NCBI GenBank assembly: GCA_020726005.1
Contig: DYTL01000004.1
Location: 1 to 20,600, forward strand
Origin: Microcaldota archaeon
GTDB lineage: Archaea; Micrarchaeota; Micrarchaeia; Anstonellales; Bilamarchaeaceae
Length of the DNA: 20,600 nt
Direction of reading: 5' to 3'
The position numbers and the translations under genes were made by a program. This document shows, one piece after another, positions 1-7,052 of this stretch. How positions within the stretch are numbered: position 1 is the first letter of the stretch; each line of letters begins with the position of its first letter. Under the pieces are notes generated by a model. The model did not search any database. It saw only the letters and a program-made list of their open reading frames with translations, and was not told the origin of the DNA.

Positions 1-50
1 TGTTCGGTTCGCGCGAATGGTTTAGTTGTAGAAGATGTTCGGAATTACTG
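1..50 (+). repeat. 50-bp dispersed repeat, copy 1
   Basis: This is the first of three near-identical 50-bp copies in the window; the others are at 3136-3185 and 11630-11679. It differs from copy 2 only at repeat position 5 (C for T). It contains the 10-bp palindrome TTCGCGCGAA. All copies are on the plus strand. The copy begins at the window edge, so its left border cannot be seen. The unit can be read as coding sequence (frame starting at base 3), and two of the three differences among copies are silent in that frame. Confidence 0.85.
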
Positions 51-158
51 TTTAATGAGCTTTTCCCTATTCACGAAAGCACTTCCCTCAACATGCATCA
101 ACGTAAATCCCATACAAATACCTTTGACAGATTTATCTTAGATAATTTTATCAAATAG
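3..158 (+). CDS. Possible C-terminal part of a Cys-pair (zinc-finger-like?) protein, 5' truncated by window edge
   Basis: An open frame of 51 codons runs from the window edge to a TAG at 156-158. It begins inside repeat copy 1, reading FGSREWFSCRRCSELL. The Cys-x2-Cys pair is followed by three histidines, two of them spaced His-x4-His (MHQRKSH), which could form a small zinc site; this is inference only. The frame stops just before the TATA box of the next gene, which is what a real upstream gene end would look like. I do not recognise the family. The same N-terminal stretch recurs at 3138-3188 and 11632-11754 with different endings, so this may instead be chance readthrough of a repeat. Confidence is low because the start lies outside the window. 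Confidence 0.3.
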   Translation, partial: FGSREWFSCRRCSELLFNELFPIHESTSLNMHQRKSHTNTFDRFILDNFIK

Positions 159-161
159 AGA

Positions 162-170
162 TTTATAAAT
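162..170 (+). promoter_or_regulatory. TATA box of the TPR-like gene
   Basis: The sequence TTTATAAAT is centred about 25 bp before the ATG at 191. This is the archaeal TATA distance to a transcription start, so the mRNA is probably leaderless. There is no ribosome binding site before the ATG, which agrees. Confidence 0.55.
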
Positions 171-190
171 TTTATACTTTAATTTTTATT

Positions 191-1417
191 ATGAAAGAAA
201 ATATTGAAATTTGGAATGATGCGGCAAAAAGCTTGGAATTCCAGCAGAATTTTCAGGATTCAGCAATATGCTATGAACGCGCGAAAAAATTCGGGGACGA
301 AAGTTCTGAAACTTTACTCAATTTAGCAGTTTCTTATCTTCAGCTTTATCATTTCTACTTGCAAGATAAATACCTATCGTTCGCAAAAAATTTTTTAATT
401 TCTGGAATAAAAAAAGATAGCGATAATCCGAAACTTCATCATTATCTTGGATTAGTATATCTTGCACTCGGTGAAAAAGAAATCGCTGTGCAGGAATTCT
501 TTTACAAATGCGAAAAAGAAACAGAAGAAAACAATGAGATGGTTTTTAGATTTAATCTTGCGGCTGAATTGCCGTCAATTTACGAAAGCGAAGAATCAGA
601 TGTTTATGAATTGCTACCGGATCCTTTACTTTACAAGGTTTTTGATATGGTGAAGTCATTCCCGCTGGATGATTCGCTTTTTGAAAATCTTAAAGAAACT
701 TATGGCGAACGAGATAGCACATCACTTATGGCGCTTTATCTGCGTTCAATTTATTTCAAAATTTTTGAGGATAAAAATTTTGCCAAACAATTAAACCTTT
801 CTACAAATCAAAAGAAATGGGAAAGTTTATTGGTATTTTTTGTGCGTGGAATAAATAATGATTCCAAGATTTTAATTAAAAATTCGCATAGTAAAGGCAT
901 GCTTGATATTTCTAAACTTCCTGCATATACGCGCCTTCTTATAGATAGATACAGGCGCGAAATACGCGTTGTTCCTTACAACAAAGAAAGCTTTAAAGCG
1001 CTTATTAATCTTCCACTTAGGAAACTTGAAGCAATAAATTCTGCATGCGAGGAAGCCATACGCGCAAAGGAATCAGGAAATGGAAAACATAATGTGAGAA
1101 CAATAATGGAAGGACTCATGAAAATAGGACTCGCGCACAAAAAAGGAAATTCTTTTTCGCTTTCTAATGCACTTATGGAAGGATTTGGAGAAGCCCAGCG
1201 TTTTAATATGAAATTTGCACAAGAGCAGTACGATTCGGAATTTTTCATTCTTTTTTATAATCTTTTGAAGAATAAGCGTTTTGTGTATGCAATGGAACTT
1301 GCGAAGAAAATAAGAGCGCTTTATGAAGAGAGCGAAACTATTGCGTACATTAAAGATATTTTTTCGTTGCTTTCGCTCAGCGAAGACGAAAAATTTGAAA
1401 TAATTTCGAAAGTTTAA
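191..1417 (+). CDS. Uncharacterised protein with TPR-like N-terminal region
   Basis: 408 residues, soluble, with no signal peptide or membrane segment. Residues about 5-105 are a series of amphipathic helices with the alternating small/aromatic pattern of tetratricopeptide repeats: two to three units, the clearest around residues 8-50 and 78-108 (the latter containing YLGLVYLALG). TPRs usually act as protein-binding scaffolds. The remaining 300 residues are charged and helical with no motif I can name. The ATG at 191 is supported by the TATA box 25 bp upstream. The gene is monocistronic; the next gene (rpiA) converges on it, leaving only 16 bp between the two stop codons. Function unknown; no partner can be inferred from the neighbours. 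Confidence 0.85.
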   Translation: MKENIEIWNDAAKSLEFQQNFQDSAICYERAKKFGDESSETLLNLAVSYLQLYHFYLQDKYLSFAKNFLISGIKKDSDNPKLHHYLGLVYLALGEKEIAVQEFFYKCEKETEENNEMVFRFNLAAELPSIYESEESDVYELLPDPLLYKVFDMVKSFPLDDSLFENLKETYGERDSTSLMALYLRSIYFKIFEDKNFAKQLNLSTNQKKWESLLVFFVRGINNDSKILIKNSHSKGMLDISKLPAYTRLLIDRYRREIRVVPYNKESFKALINLPLRKLEAINSACEEAIRAKESGNGKHNVRTIMEGLMKIGLAHKKGNSFSLSNALMEGFGEAQRFNMKFAQEQYDSEFFILFYNLLKNKRFVYAMELAKKIRALYEESETIAYIKDIFSLLSLSEDEKFEIISKV

Positions 1418-1433
1418 TGGATTCTAGTAAAAT

Positions 1434-2105
1434 TCATATTAAAGCCTGTTCATGCGCGCCTTTCTCGGTTCCGATTATAATTCTATCAAATTTTGTGAAT
1501 ATTCCGTTTTCTAAAACACCTGGAATATTATTCAGCATCGCTTCTAAATTCACCGGGTTTTTTATTTCTATTTTAGCATCAATAATAAAATTATTATTAT
1601 CACTTATTATCGGGCCTATCTTACCTGTTCCAGTACGTATAGTTGCCTCATATCCTAACATTTTTAATGTTCTCATTACAAATGGGGCTGAAAATTTTAT
1701 GCATTCAAGTGCAATTATTGTGCTGTTTAACTTCATTATTTTGGAATCATCTATAATAACTATGAATTCTTCGGAATTATAAGCAATAACTTTTTCGTGT
1801 GTAAGTGCCGCGCCTCCTCCTTTTACTATATATCCCTTTCCTATGCCATCTGCACCATCTACTGCAATATCTATTCTATTTACCTGATCAGGATCGCATA
1901 AATAATTAGAAAGTCCATATTTTATCGCATGCATTCTTGAATCAAAAGAAGTTGGAATGCAAGAATCAATCTCAAATCCAGCCTTGACCTTTTCGCCCAA
2001 AAGTTTAATGAATTCTATTGCCGTAGTGCCAGAACCTAAACCAATTACATTATCTTCTTTTATGAATTCAAGGGCTTTTTTCGCAGCATTTGTTTTTTTG
2101 TTCAT
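1434..2105 (-). CDS. rpiA: Ribose-5-phosphate isomerase A
   Basis: 223 residues, full length for the RpiA family. The enzyme interconverts ribose-5-phosphate and ribulose-5-phosphate in the cytosol; in archaea without an oxidative pentose phosphate pathway it supplies ribose for nucleotides and for PRPP, which the trp operon here also uses. Visible family motifs are the phosphate-binding GLGSGTTA (22-29), PTSFDSR (51-57), the catalytic DGAD (83-86), VKGGGAALTHEK (94-105) with Lys95, and Glu104 as general base. The usual acidic residue after DGAD is replaced (DGADGIG), a small oddity next to otherwise intact catalytic residues. An AAAGGTG ribosome binding site lies 5 nt before the ATG. The gene starts 14 bp after the stop of the upstream membrane protein gene, so the two are probably co-transcribed. 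Confidence 0.96.
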   Translation of the reverse strand: MNKKTNAAKKALEFIKEDNVIGLGSGTTAIEFIKLLGEKVKAGFEIDSCIPTSFDSRMHAIKYGLSNYLCDPDQVNRIDIAVDGADGIGKGYIVKGGGAALTHEKVIAYNSEEFIVIIDDSKIMKLNSTIIALECIKFSAPFVMRTLKMLGYEATIRTGTGKIGPIISDNNNFIIDAKIEIKNPVNLEAMLNNIPGVLENGIFTKFDRIIIGTEKGAHEQALI

Positions 2106-2119
2106 TTTTTCACCTTTAT

Positions 2120-2725
2120 TTAATTCTTTTTGAAAAAATGATTTTTCGTCGAATTATCAGCGAATTGTTCATTTTTTCCCTTCATTAATTTTTTCCAGTC
2201 AACTAATACTATTAAGAATGCTGCTATTATTCCAAACACATCAAATAAATGCTTTACTATATCTTCGTCTACATACTTTGTTAGTAATAAATACGCATTA
2301 ATAGAAAATAATATTAGTACATAATAAGAAATTAGCCGACCTAAGAAAAAACCACTAAAAACAGGTCTCCAGTCCACTTCTGTAAACCCTTTTGTTATAA
2401 AAATTAAGTTACTCGGAAGTGGACTTAATGAATAAATGAATGTACCAAGGAAAAGCGCTTTACTTTTTTTTTCAAAGAAATTTTTTATTTCTTCTGCATG
2501 CTTTATTAATTCTCCGCTAAAAAAACGTCTAATAATAAAACTAATATAAGAAAGTCCTGCTCTTCCAATTGTTGAAAATATTGCACCTACTAATGTAAGC
2601 GCAAGTGGATTAAATGTCGGATCATTTAGCATCGCACTAGTAAGAATAATCCACGTAGGAGGCATGAATGCAGGAATTAGGTTTATCGCAAAAACCATGA
2701 GCGCTAATAAAAAGTAATCTGCCAT
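2120..2725 (-). CDS. VTT/DedA-like multi-pass membrane protein
   Basis: 201 residues with about four to five hydrophobic segments (roughly 4-33, 40-66, 91-115, 120-148, 158-177) and a basic, polar C-terminus of about 25 residues. The hydrophobic N-terminal half-helix with the PPTW turn and the later SPLPSNLIFITKG segment resemble the two re-entrant halves of VTT (SNARE-associated/DedA) proteins, which move or scramble lipids in membranes. The match is by pattern, not by a definitive motif, so the family call is moderate. It is the first gene of a two-gene unit with rpiA. Its start is 25 bp from a TTTAAA box that also lies at the right distance from the divergent tRNA-Ala. There is no ribosome binding site, which suits a leaderless mRNA. 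Confidence 0.75.
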   Translation of the reverse strand: MADYFLLALMVFAINLIPAFMPPTWIILTSAMLNDPTFNPLALTLVGAIFSTIGRAGLSYISFIIRRFFSGELIKHAEEIKNFFEKKSKALFLGTFIYSLSPLPSNLIFITKGFTEVDWRPVFSGFFLGRLISYYVLILFSINAYLLLTKYVDEDIVKHLFDVFGIIAAFLIVLVDWKKLMKGKNEQFADNSTKNHFFKKN

Positions 2726-2747
2726 ATTAATTATAATAGAAAAGGGG

Positions 2748-2754
2748 TTTAAAT
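2748..2754. promoter_or_regulatory. Shared TATA box for tRNA-Ala and the divergent membrane-protein gene
   Basis: TTTAAAT is centred about 28 bp before the tRNA 5' end (2779), and its palindromic core TTTAAA is about 25 bp from the ATG at 2725 on the other strand. It is the best TATA candidate in both directions within the 53-bp gap; a second minus-strand candidate, TATAAAG at 2757-2763, is about 35 bp from the ATG. Confidence 0.5.
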
Positions 2755-2778
2755 TACTTTATAGATATTATTTAAAGA

Positions 2779-2851
2779 TGGGCTCATAGCTCAGCAGTAG
2801 AGCACTCGCCTTGCACGTGAGGGGCCGAGGGTGCGAATCCCCCTGAGTCCA
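2779..2851 (+). tRNA. tRNA-Ala (anticodon TGC)
   Basis: The cloverleaf closes completely. The acceptor is GGGCTCA with TGAGTCC and contains the G3:U70 pair that marks alanine tRNAs. The D-stem is GCTC/GAGC, the anticodon stem CTCGC/GTGAG around loop CTTGCAC (anticodon TGC), and the T-arm GAGGG/CCCCC. The discriminator is A and CCA is not encoded. Oddities: the T-loop reads TGCGAAT, with G in place of the nearly universal T at position 55; there is an A-C mismatch in the T-stem (2828 with 2842); and the variable region is 6 nt. The 25 nt at 2827-2851 recur exactly at the ends of two downstream 69-bp units. A TATA box sits 28 bp upstream. Despite the unusual T-loop the gene is probably functional. 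Confidence 0.93.
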
Positions 2852-2989
2852 TTATAAAAAACAATAGAGAAATTTTAGGGATTAGCACTCGAGGAGAGGG
2901 TGCGAATCCCCCTGAGTCCATTATAAAAAACAATAGAGAAATTTTAGGGATTAGCACTCGAGGAGAGGGTGCGAATCCCCCTGAGTCCA
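2852..2989 (+). repeat. Two perfect tandem 69-bp units, each ending with the tRNA-Ala 3' end
   Basis: Units at 2852-2920 and 2921-2989 are identical. Each starts with TTATAAAA (a TATA-like box), continues through an AT-rich stretch, and ends with GGGATTAGCACTC, GAGGA and the 25-nt 3' end of tRNA-Ala (GAGGG stem, TGCGAAT loop, CCCCC, TGAGTCCA). The 43-nt ends (2878-2920 and 2947-2989) can pair GGGATTA with TGAGTCC, including a G3:U70-type pair with one A-G mismatch, as a tRNA-Ala minihelix without D and anticodon arms. Alternatively GGGATT...GCAC can pair with GTGC...AATCCC as a hairpin. The units could be decayed tRNA duplications, attachment-site-like duplications, or small transcribed RNAs. 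The repeat itself is certain; the function is inference. Confidence 0.95.
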
Positions 2990-3135
2990 AACAAATTTAG
3001 TTATAGTAATAGTTTATAACCATATTTACACACAGTAAATCCGCAAGTAAATAAAAACCTTCAGATTTCGAAGTTTGAAATTATATAAATTCACTAAAAA
3101 ATGCGAAAAATAGTTTAATTATAAAACCAATATAC

Positions 3136-3185
3136 TGTTTGGTTCGCGCGAATGGTTTAGTTGTAGAAGATGTTCGGAATTACTG
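3136..3185 (+). repeat. 50-bp dispersed repeat, copy 2
   Basis: Nearly identical to copy 1 (49/50) and copy 3 (48/50). It lies 52 bp before the pyrG start, in a 248-bp intergenic region after the tRNA-derived units. In the common reading frame it encodes FGSREWFSCRRCSELL and then stops at TAA two codons later; upstream the frame is open only from 3114. About 10 further bases to the left resemble those before copy 3. Apart from this copy and the pyrG promoter I see nothing else in 2990-3200. Confidence 0.9.
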
Positions 3186-3205
3186 ATTTAAAATATTACG
3201 CTATA

Positions 3206-3213
3206 TTTAAAAT
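3206..3213 (+). promoter_or_regulatory. TATA box of pyrG
   Basis: ATTTAAAA is centred about 28 bp before the pyrG ATG (3238). No ribosome binding site precedes the ATG, so a leaderless transcript is likely. The repeat copy at 3136-3185 ends about 20 bp upstream of this box. Confidence 0.5.
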
Positions 3214-3237
3214 CCCCTTTGCTCAAATAGATTCCCT

Positions 3238-4830
3238 ATGGGAAGTACAAAATATATAGTAATTATCGGTTCTATAATGTCTGGACTTGGGAAAGGGATA
3301 TTAACTTCTTCTATCGCGAAGATATTGCAAATGCGTGGCTATAATGTTTTTCCACTCAAATTTGATGGCTATCTAAATGTGGATTGCGGAACAATGAATC
3401 CTTTTAGACATGGAGAGGTTTTTGTTTTGGATGATGGAACCGAAGTAGATATGGATTTCGGAACCTATGAACGATTTTTAAATATAAGCTTGCCAGGAAA
3501 CGCAAGCATTACTGGGGGAAAACTTTTCCAAAAAATAATAGAAAAAGAGAGGAACGGAGATTTTTTAGGAAGAGATGTGCAATTTGTTCCACATCTTACT
3601 GACGAAATAAAAGAAAGAATAAGGAAATACGCTAATGAAACAAAAGCAGATATAATTCTTATTGAAATTGGAGGAACAGTCGGTGATTTGGAAAATGGAT
3701 ATTTCTTAGAAGCAATGAGGCAACTTGCTAGAGAAGAAGAGGTAGTTTTTATTCAATTAACTTATGTGCCAAGTATTTCGGCAAAGGAACAAAAAACAAA
3801 ACCAACACAACACGCAAACCGACTACTTCTTTCTATGGGAATAAACCCAGAAATTATAATTACGCGAGAACAAGAAGAATTAAGTGAAGATGCGAAAGAA
3901 AAAATAGCAATGTACTGCAACGTGAATAAGGAAGCAGTTTTCGATGACCCGCTTGTAGATACTATTTATGAACTTCCACTAGTGCTTGAAAAGCAAGGTT
4001 TTTATTTGATTATCGCAAAAAAACTCGGATTAGATGAAAAAAAAGAAGCTGACTGGAGCGAATGGAAAAAACGAGTGGATAAAATAAAAACCCCCAAACA
4101 CGTTATTAGCGTAGCGCTTATCGGAAAATATACAAAAGTAAAGGATGCGTATGTAAGCATTTTAGAAGCTTTCGTTCATGCAGGTGCAGAAGTAAATGCA
4201 AAAGTAAACTGTAATTTACTTGATGCAGAAAAAATAAATAATGAAAATGTAAGCGAAATACTGAGACCTTATAATGCAATAATAGTTCCTGGTGGATTCG
4301 GAAAAAGAGGGATAAATGGAAAAATAATCGCTATAAAATATGCACGAGAACATTCTACTCCCTATCTTGGGTTGTGTCTTGGAATGCAAATGATGGTTGT
4401 GGAGTATGCGCGCAACGTCGCAAAAATAGAAAACGCAAATTCAAGTGAATTTGATGATAAATGCATTAATCCGGTAATAGATATTTTACCAGAACAACAG
4501 CAAATTACAAAAAAAGGCGCGACCATGCGTCTTGGAAAATATATAATGAATTTAAGAAAAGGAACACGCGGTTATGATGCGTATAACGAAGAAAGCGTCT
4601 TTGAAAGGCATAGACACAGATATGAAATGAATCCAGAATTCACTGCAAAACTGCTTGAAGCAGGGTTAGTGATTTCCGGGATTCATCCAAAAAACAAAAT
4701 TACTGAAATGGTTGAATGGAAGGAAACTTTTGGAATTGCAACTCAAGCGCATCCTGAATTAAAAAGCAGATTGGAGAAGCCAGCGCCACTTTTTATCGCT
4801 TTACTCAAAGCCGCACTAAAAAACGTGTGA
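3238..4830 (+). CDS. pyrG: CTP synthase (glutamine-hydrolysing)
   Basis: 530 residues, the usual length. It makes CTP from UTP, ATP and glutamine, the last step of pyrimidine nucleotide synthesis, in the cytosol. The N-terminal synthase domain (about 1-270) shows the P-loop-like GSIMSGLGKG (11-20; most relatives have GGVVS) and the UTP-binding LPGNASITGGKLF segment. The C-terminal class I glutamine amidotransferase domain (about 290-525) has VPGGFGKRG, the nucleophile Cys380 in LCLGMQ, and the His-Glu pair in AQAHPEL. All catalytic residues are present. The gene is monocistronic with a TATA box at the spacing of a leaderless mRNA, and it converges on the trp operon across a 237-bp gap. Enzymes of this family are controlled by CTP feedback and GTP activation. 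Confidence 0.97.
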   Translation: MGSTKYIVIIGSIMSGLGKGILTSSIAKILQMRGYNVFPLKFDGYLNVDCGTMNPFRHGEVFVLDDGTEVDMDFGTYERFLNISLPGNASITGGKLFQKIIEKERNGDFLGRDVQFVPHLTDEIKERIRKYANETKADIILIEIGGTVGDLENGYFLEAMRQLAREEEVVFIQLTYVPSISAKEQKTKPTQHANRLLLSMGINPEIIITREQEELSEDAKEKIAMYCNVNKEAVFDDPLVDTIYELPLVLEKQGFYLIIAKKLGLDEKKEADWSEWKKRVDKIKTPKHVISVALIGKYTKVKDAYVSILEAFVHAGAEVNAKVNCNLLDAEKINNENVSEILRPYNAIIVPGGFGKRGINGKIIAIKYAREHSTPYLGLCLGMQMMVVEYARNVAKIENANSSEFDDKCINPVIDILPEQQQITKKGATMRLGKYIMNLRKGTRGYDAYNEESVFERHRHRYEMNPEFTAKLLEAGLVISGIHPKNKITEMVEWKETFGIATQAHPELKSRLEKPAPLFIALLKAALKNV

Positions 4831-4930
4831 GTTTAAAAATACCACGAGTAACGAATAATCGCTTAAAAATCTACTGATAATTTCATAAGTTTTTCTGTTG
4901 TATTATCTACGATCAGTATAAGTCATTTCG

Positions 4931-5080
4931 CTAAAATGTTCGACAGGCTGTAAGAGAATGCCAAATGCTCTTTAGAATATAAGAATTTACTTTCTTTAGA
5001 GAATAACTATAACTCATCTTTACAAATGAATAAGTAAATCCGTCTTCCAAATACTCTTTTAGACAATTTATCTCATACAT
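4931..5080 (-). CDS. Doubtful 49-codon ORF after trpA
   Basis: An ATG at 5080, overlapping the last 13 bases of trpA in another frame, opens a 49-codon frame rich in Tyr, Ser and Lys, beginning MYEINCLKEYLEDG and ending TACRTF. It would be the seventh gene of the trp transcript and its overlap style resembles that of the operon. Against this, there is no ribosome binding site, the product is short, and I recognise no family. The rest of the 4831-5067 gap is AT-rich with no RNA gene or repeat that I can see. Confidence 0.2.
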   Translation of the reverse strand: MYEINCLKEYLEDGFTYSFVKMSYSYSLKKVNSYILKSIWHSLTACRTF

Positions 5081-5871
5081 GCATTTTTCATTGCCTTAGC
5101 AAATTTTTCCATTTCTTCTAAAGCGGATTTTTCATTAATTGTTTTGGTTTTTTCGCCAGATATATATTTGGAATAAATATCAATAATTGCACTTCCAACT
5201 ATTATTCCGTCTGCGCCGGCTTTAATAAATGTTGTTACATGTTCTGGTTTAGAAATTCCAAAACCAATAACTACTGGTACGTAAAACAATGATTTAGCGC
5301 GTTTCACAAGCGCAATCGCATTATCATTTACGTTTTCTCTTGCTCCTGTTGTACCTAATTCTGCAACTACATATACAAAACAATCTGCTTTTTTAGATAT
5401 TGCTTTTAATCGTTTTTCATCAGAGCTTATACTAACCATTCGAACAAGTCCAAGTTCATTATTCCTGCACATTTCCTCTAAACTATCAGATTCTTCTAAT
5501 GGAACATCAGGCACAATAACCGCATTAGCTCCTGCAATTTTAGCATTTTTCAAAAATTTCGTGCCACCATTTGCAAGTATAATATTATAATAAGTCATTA
5601 TAATAATAGGTATTTTTACTCCTTCTTTACGAATTCTATCTAATACTTCAAGTGCCTTTGGTGGTATTATGCCATTCTCAAGTGCACGCAAAGAAGCAGA
5701 CTGAATAGTTTTACCATCAGCGATTGGATCTGAAAATGGAATACCTAATTCAATTGCATCTGCTCCTGCATTCACAAGTGTCTTAGCTAATTTAACAGTA
5801 AAATCAGCAGAAGGATCGCCACAGCAAATATATGGAAGGAATGCTGCATTTTTGTCTTTGAATATGTGCAT
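5068..5871 (-). CDS. trpA: Tryptophan synthase alpha subunit
   Basis: 267 residues, full length for this TIM-barrel family. It cleaves indole-3-glycerol phosphate to indole and glyceraldehyde-3-phosphate and channels indole to TrpB in the alpha2-beta2 complex. Visible motifs are LPYICCGDPS near the N-terminus, the catalytic Glu41 in IELGIPFSDP, catalytic Asp52 in ADG, YVVAELGTTGAREN, and the phosphate-binding VVIGFGISKPEHV and GADGIIVGSA. Most relatives have Pro after ADG; here it is Lys (ADGKTIQ), which does not touch the acid/base pair. Last clear gene of the trp operon, starting 2 bp after the trpB stop with an AAAGGTG ribosome binding site inside the end of trpB. Confidence 0.96.
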   Translation of the reverse strand: MHIFKDKNAAFLPYICCGDPSADFTVKLAKTLVNAGADAIELGIPFSDPIADGKTIQSASLRALENGIIPPKALEVLDRIRKEGVKIPIIIMTYYNIILANGGTKFLKNAKIAGANAVIVPDVPLEESDSLEEMCRNNELGLVRMVSISSDEKRLKAISKKADCFVYVVAELGTTGARENVNDNAIALVKRAKSLFYVPVVIGFGISKPEHVTTFIKAGADGIIVGSAIIDIYSKYISGEKTKTINEKSALEEMEKFAKAMKNACMR

Positions 5872-5873
5872 AA

Positions 5874-7052
5874 TTATTTCACCTTTATAATATTATTTGA
5901 TTCAAGCCTTTGCACATGCTCAATATCTTTATCTCCTCGGCCTGAGAGATTAACTAAAATTATTTTTCCTTTTCCAAGGTGTTTTGCTGCTTCAATTGCG
6001 TATGCTACTGCATGAGCACTTTCAAGAGCAGGAATTATTCCTTCGCTTGAAGAAAGCAGATGAAATGCTTTTAATGCATCTTCATCTTGTACAGCAGTAT
6101 ATTTTACCATTCTTTTTTCTTTTAGTGCAGAATGTTCAGGTCCAACAGCAGGATAATCAAGTCCAGCAGATATAGAATAAGTATCCTTAATCTGTCCATA
6201 CTTATCTTGTAATAAATAACTCATCATACCATGAAGTACTCCGGGTTTTCCATCGCCGCAAAGTCGGGCTGCATGTAATTTTCCATTTCCTCCTGCTTCA
6301 ACGCCAACCATTTCAATATTATCTTGTAAAAAAGGATGAAAAAGACCTATTGAGTTGCTTCCTCCGCCTACGCACGCGACTAACATATCTGGTAATTGTC
6401 TTTCAGCTTCAAGAATCTGTTTTCTTGCTTCTACACCTATAATTTTTTGAAAATCTCTAACCATGGTTGGATATGGATGTGGACCAAGTGCAGAACCAAT
6501 AAGGTAGTGTGTATTCTGAAAATTCGCGGCATAATCTCGTAATGCTTCGTTAATAGCGTCTTTGAGCGTTTTTGAACCACTTGAAACTACATTTACTGTT
6601 GCTCCTAAAAGTTTCATCCGATAAACATTTGGTGCCTGCCTTTGAACGTCGGTTTCTCCCATATAAATAATACATTCCATTCCGAACAGCGCCGCAACAG
6701 TTGCAGTTGCTACTCCATGTTGTCCTGCCCCGGTTTCAGCAATTAATCTTTTTTTACCCATTTTTTTTGCGAGTAATGCCTGTCCAAGCGCATTATTTAT
6801 TTTGTGCGCTCCTGTATGCAGCAAATCTTCACGCTTTAAATAAATTTTTGCACCGCTACATTTATCCGAAAGCGATTTTGCATAATATAATGGCGTTTCG
6901 CGCCCTGCATAATTAGTTAAGTAGTTTGCAAATTCATCCTGAAATTCTTTGCCTATACTATATTTGCTGTAAGCTGCTTCGAGCTCTTGAAGTGCAGGTA
7001 CTAATGTTTCTGGTACGAACATTCCTCCATATTTTCCAAAATAAGATTTCAT
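5874..7052 (-). CDS. trpB: Tryptophan synthase beta subunit (TrpB1 type)
   Basis: 392 residues. A PLP enzyme that condenses indole with serine to tryptophan. Motifs are KREDLLHTGAHKINN with the PLP lysine at Lys84, AETGAGQHG with the catalytic Glu106, the phosphate-binding GGGSNSIG (229-236), and the C-terminal LSGRGDKD. The length and the intact HTGAHK/ETGAGQHG motifs place it with TrpB1, the form that pairs with TrpA, rather than the longer stand-alone TrpB2. Its ATG overlaps the trpC stop by 4 bp and it is followed 2 bp later by trpA, so both synthase subunits are made from coupled translation. Confidence 0.97.
   Translation of the reverse strand: MKSYFGKYGGMFVPETLVPALQELEAAYSKYSIGKEFQDEFANYLTNYAGRETPLYYAKSLSDKCSGAKIYLKREDLLHTGAHKINNALGQALLAKKMGKKRLIAETGAGQHGVATATVAALFGMECIIYMGETDVQRQAPNVYRMKLLGATVNVVSSGSKTLKDAINEALRDYAANFQNTHYLIGSALGPHPYPTMVRDFQKIIGVEARKQILEAERQLPDMLVACVGGGSNSIGLFHPFLQDNIEMVGVEAGGNGKLHAARLCGDGKPGVLHGMMSYLLQDKYGQIKDTYSISAGLDYPAVGPEHSALKEKRMVKYTAVQDEDALKAFHLLSSSEGIIPALESAHAVAYAIEAAKHLGKGKIILVNLSGRGDKDIEHVQRLESNNIIKVK

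Noticed and set aside
1..50. Resemblance of the 50-bp repeat to a tRNA D-arm (TAGTTGTAGA)
   Set aside because: No acceptor, anticodon or T-arm partner can be found around any copy, and the stem does not pair well.
1417..1782. Plus-strand 121-codon frame over rpiA
   Set aside because: Antisense shadow of rpiA, whose protein matches a well-defined family; the plus-strand product is low-complexity Ile/Ser.
2852..2989. CRISPR-like array
   Set aside because: Only two units, directly adjacent with no unique spacers, and clearly related to the tRNA 3' end. No cas genes in the window.
2784..2990. Minus-strand frame with a 23-residue repeat
   Set aside because: It is the 69-bp tandem unit and the tRNA read backwards; 69 is a multiple of three, which keeps the frame open. 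No promoter or ribosome binding site.
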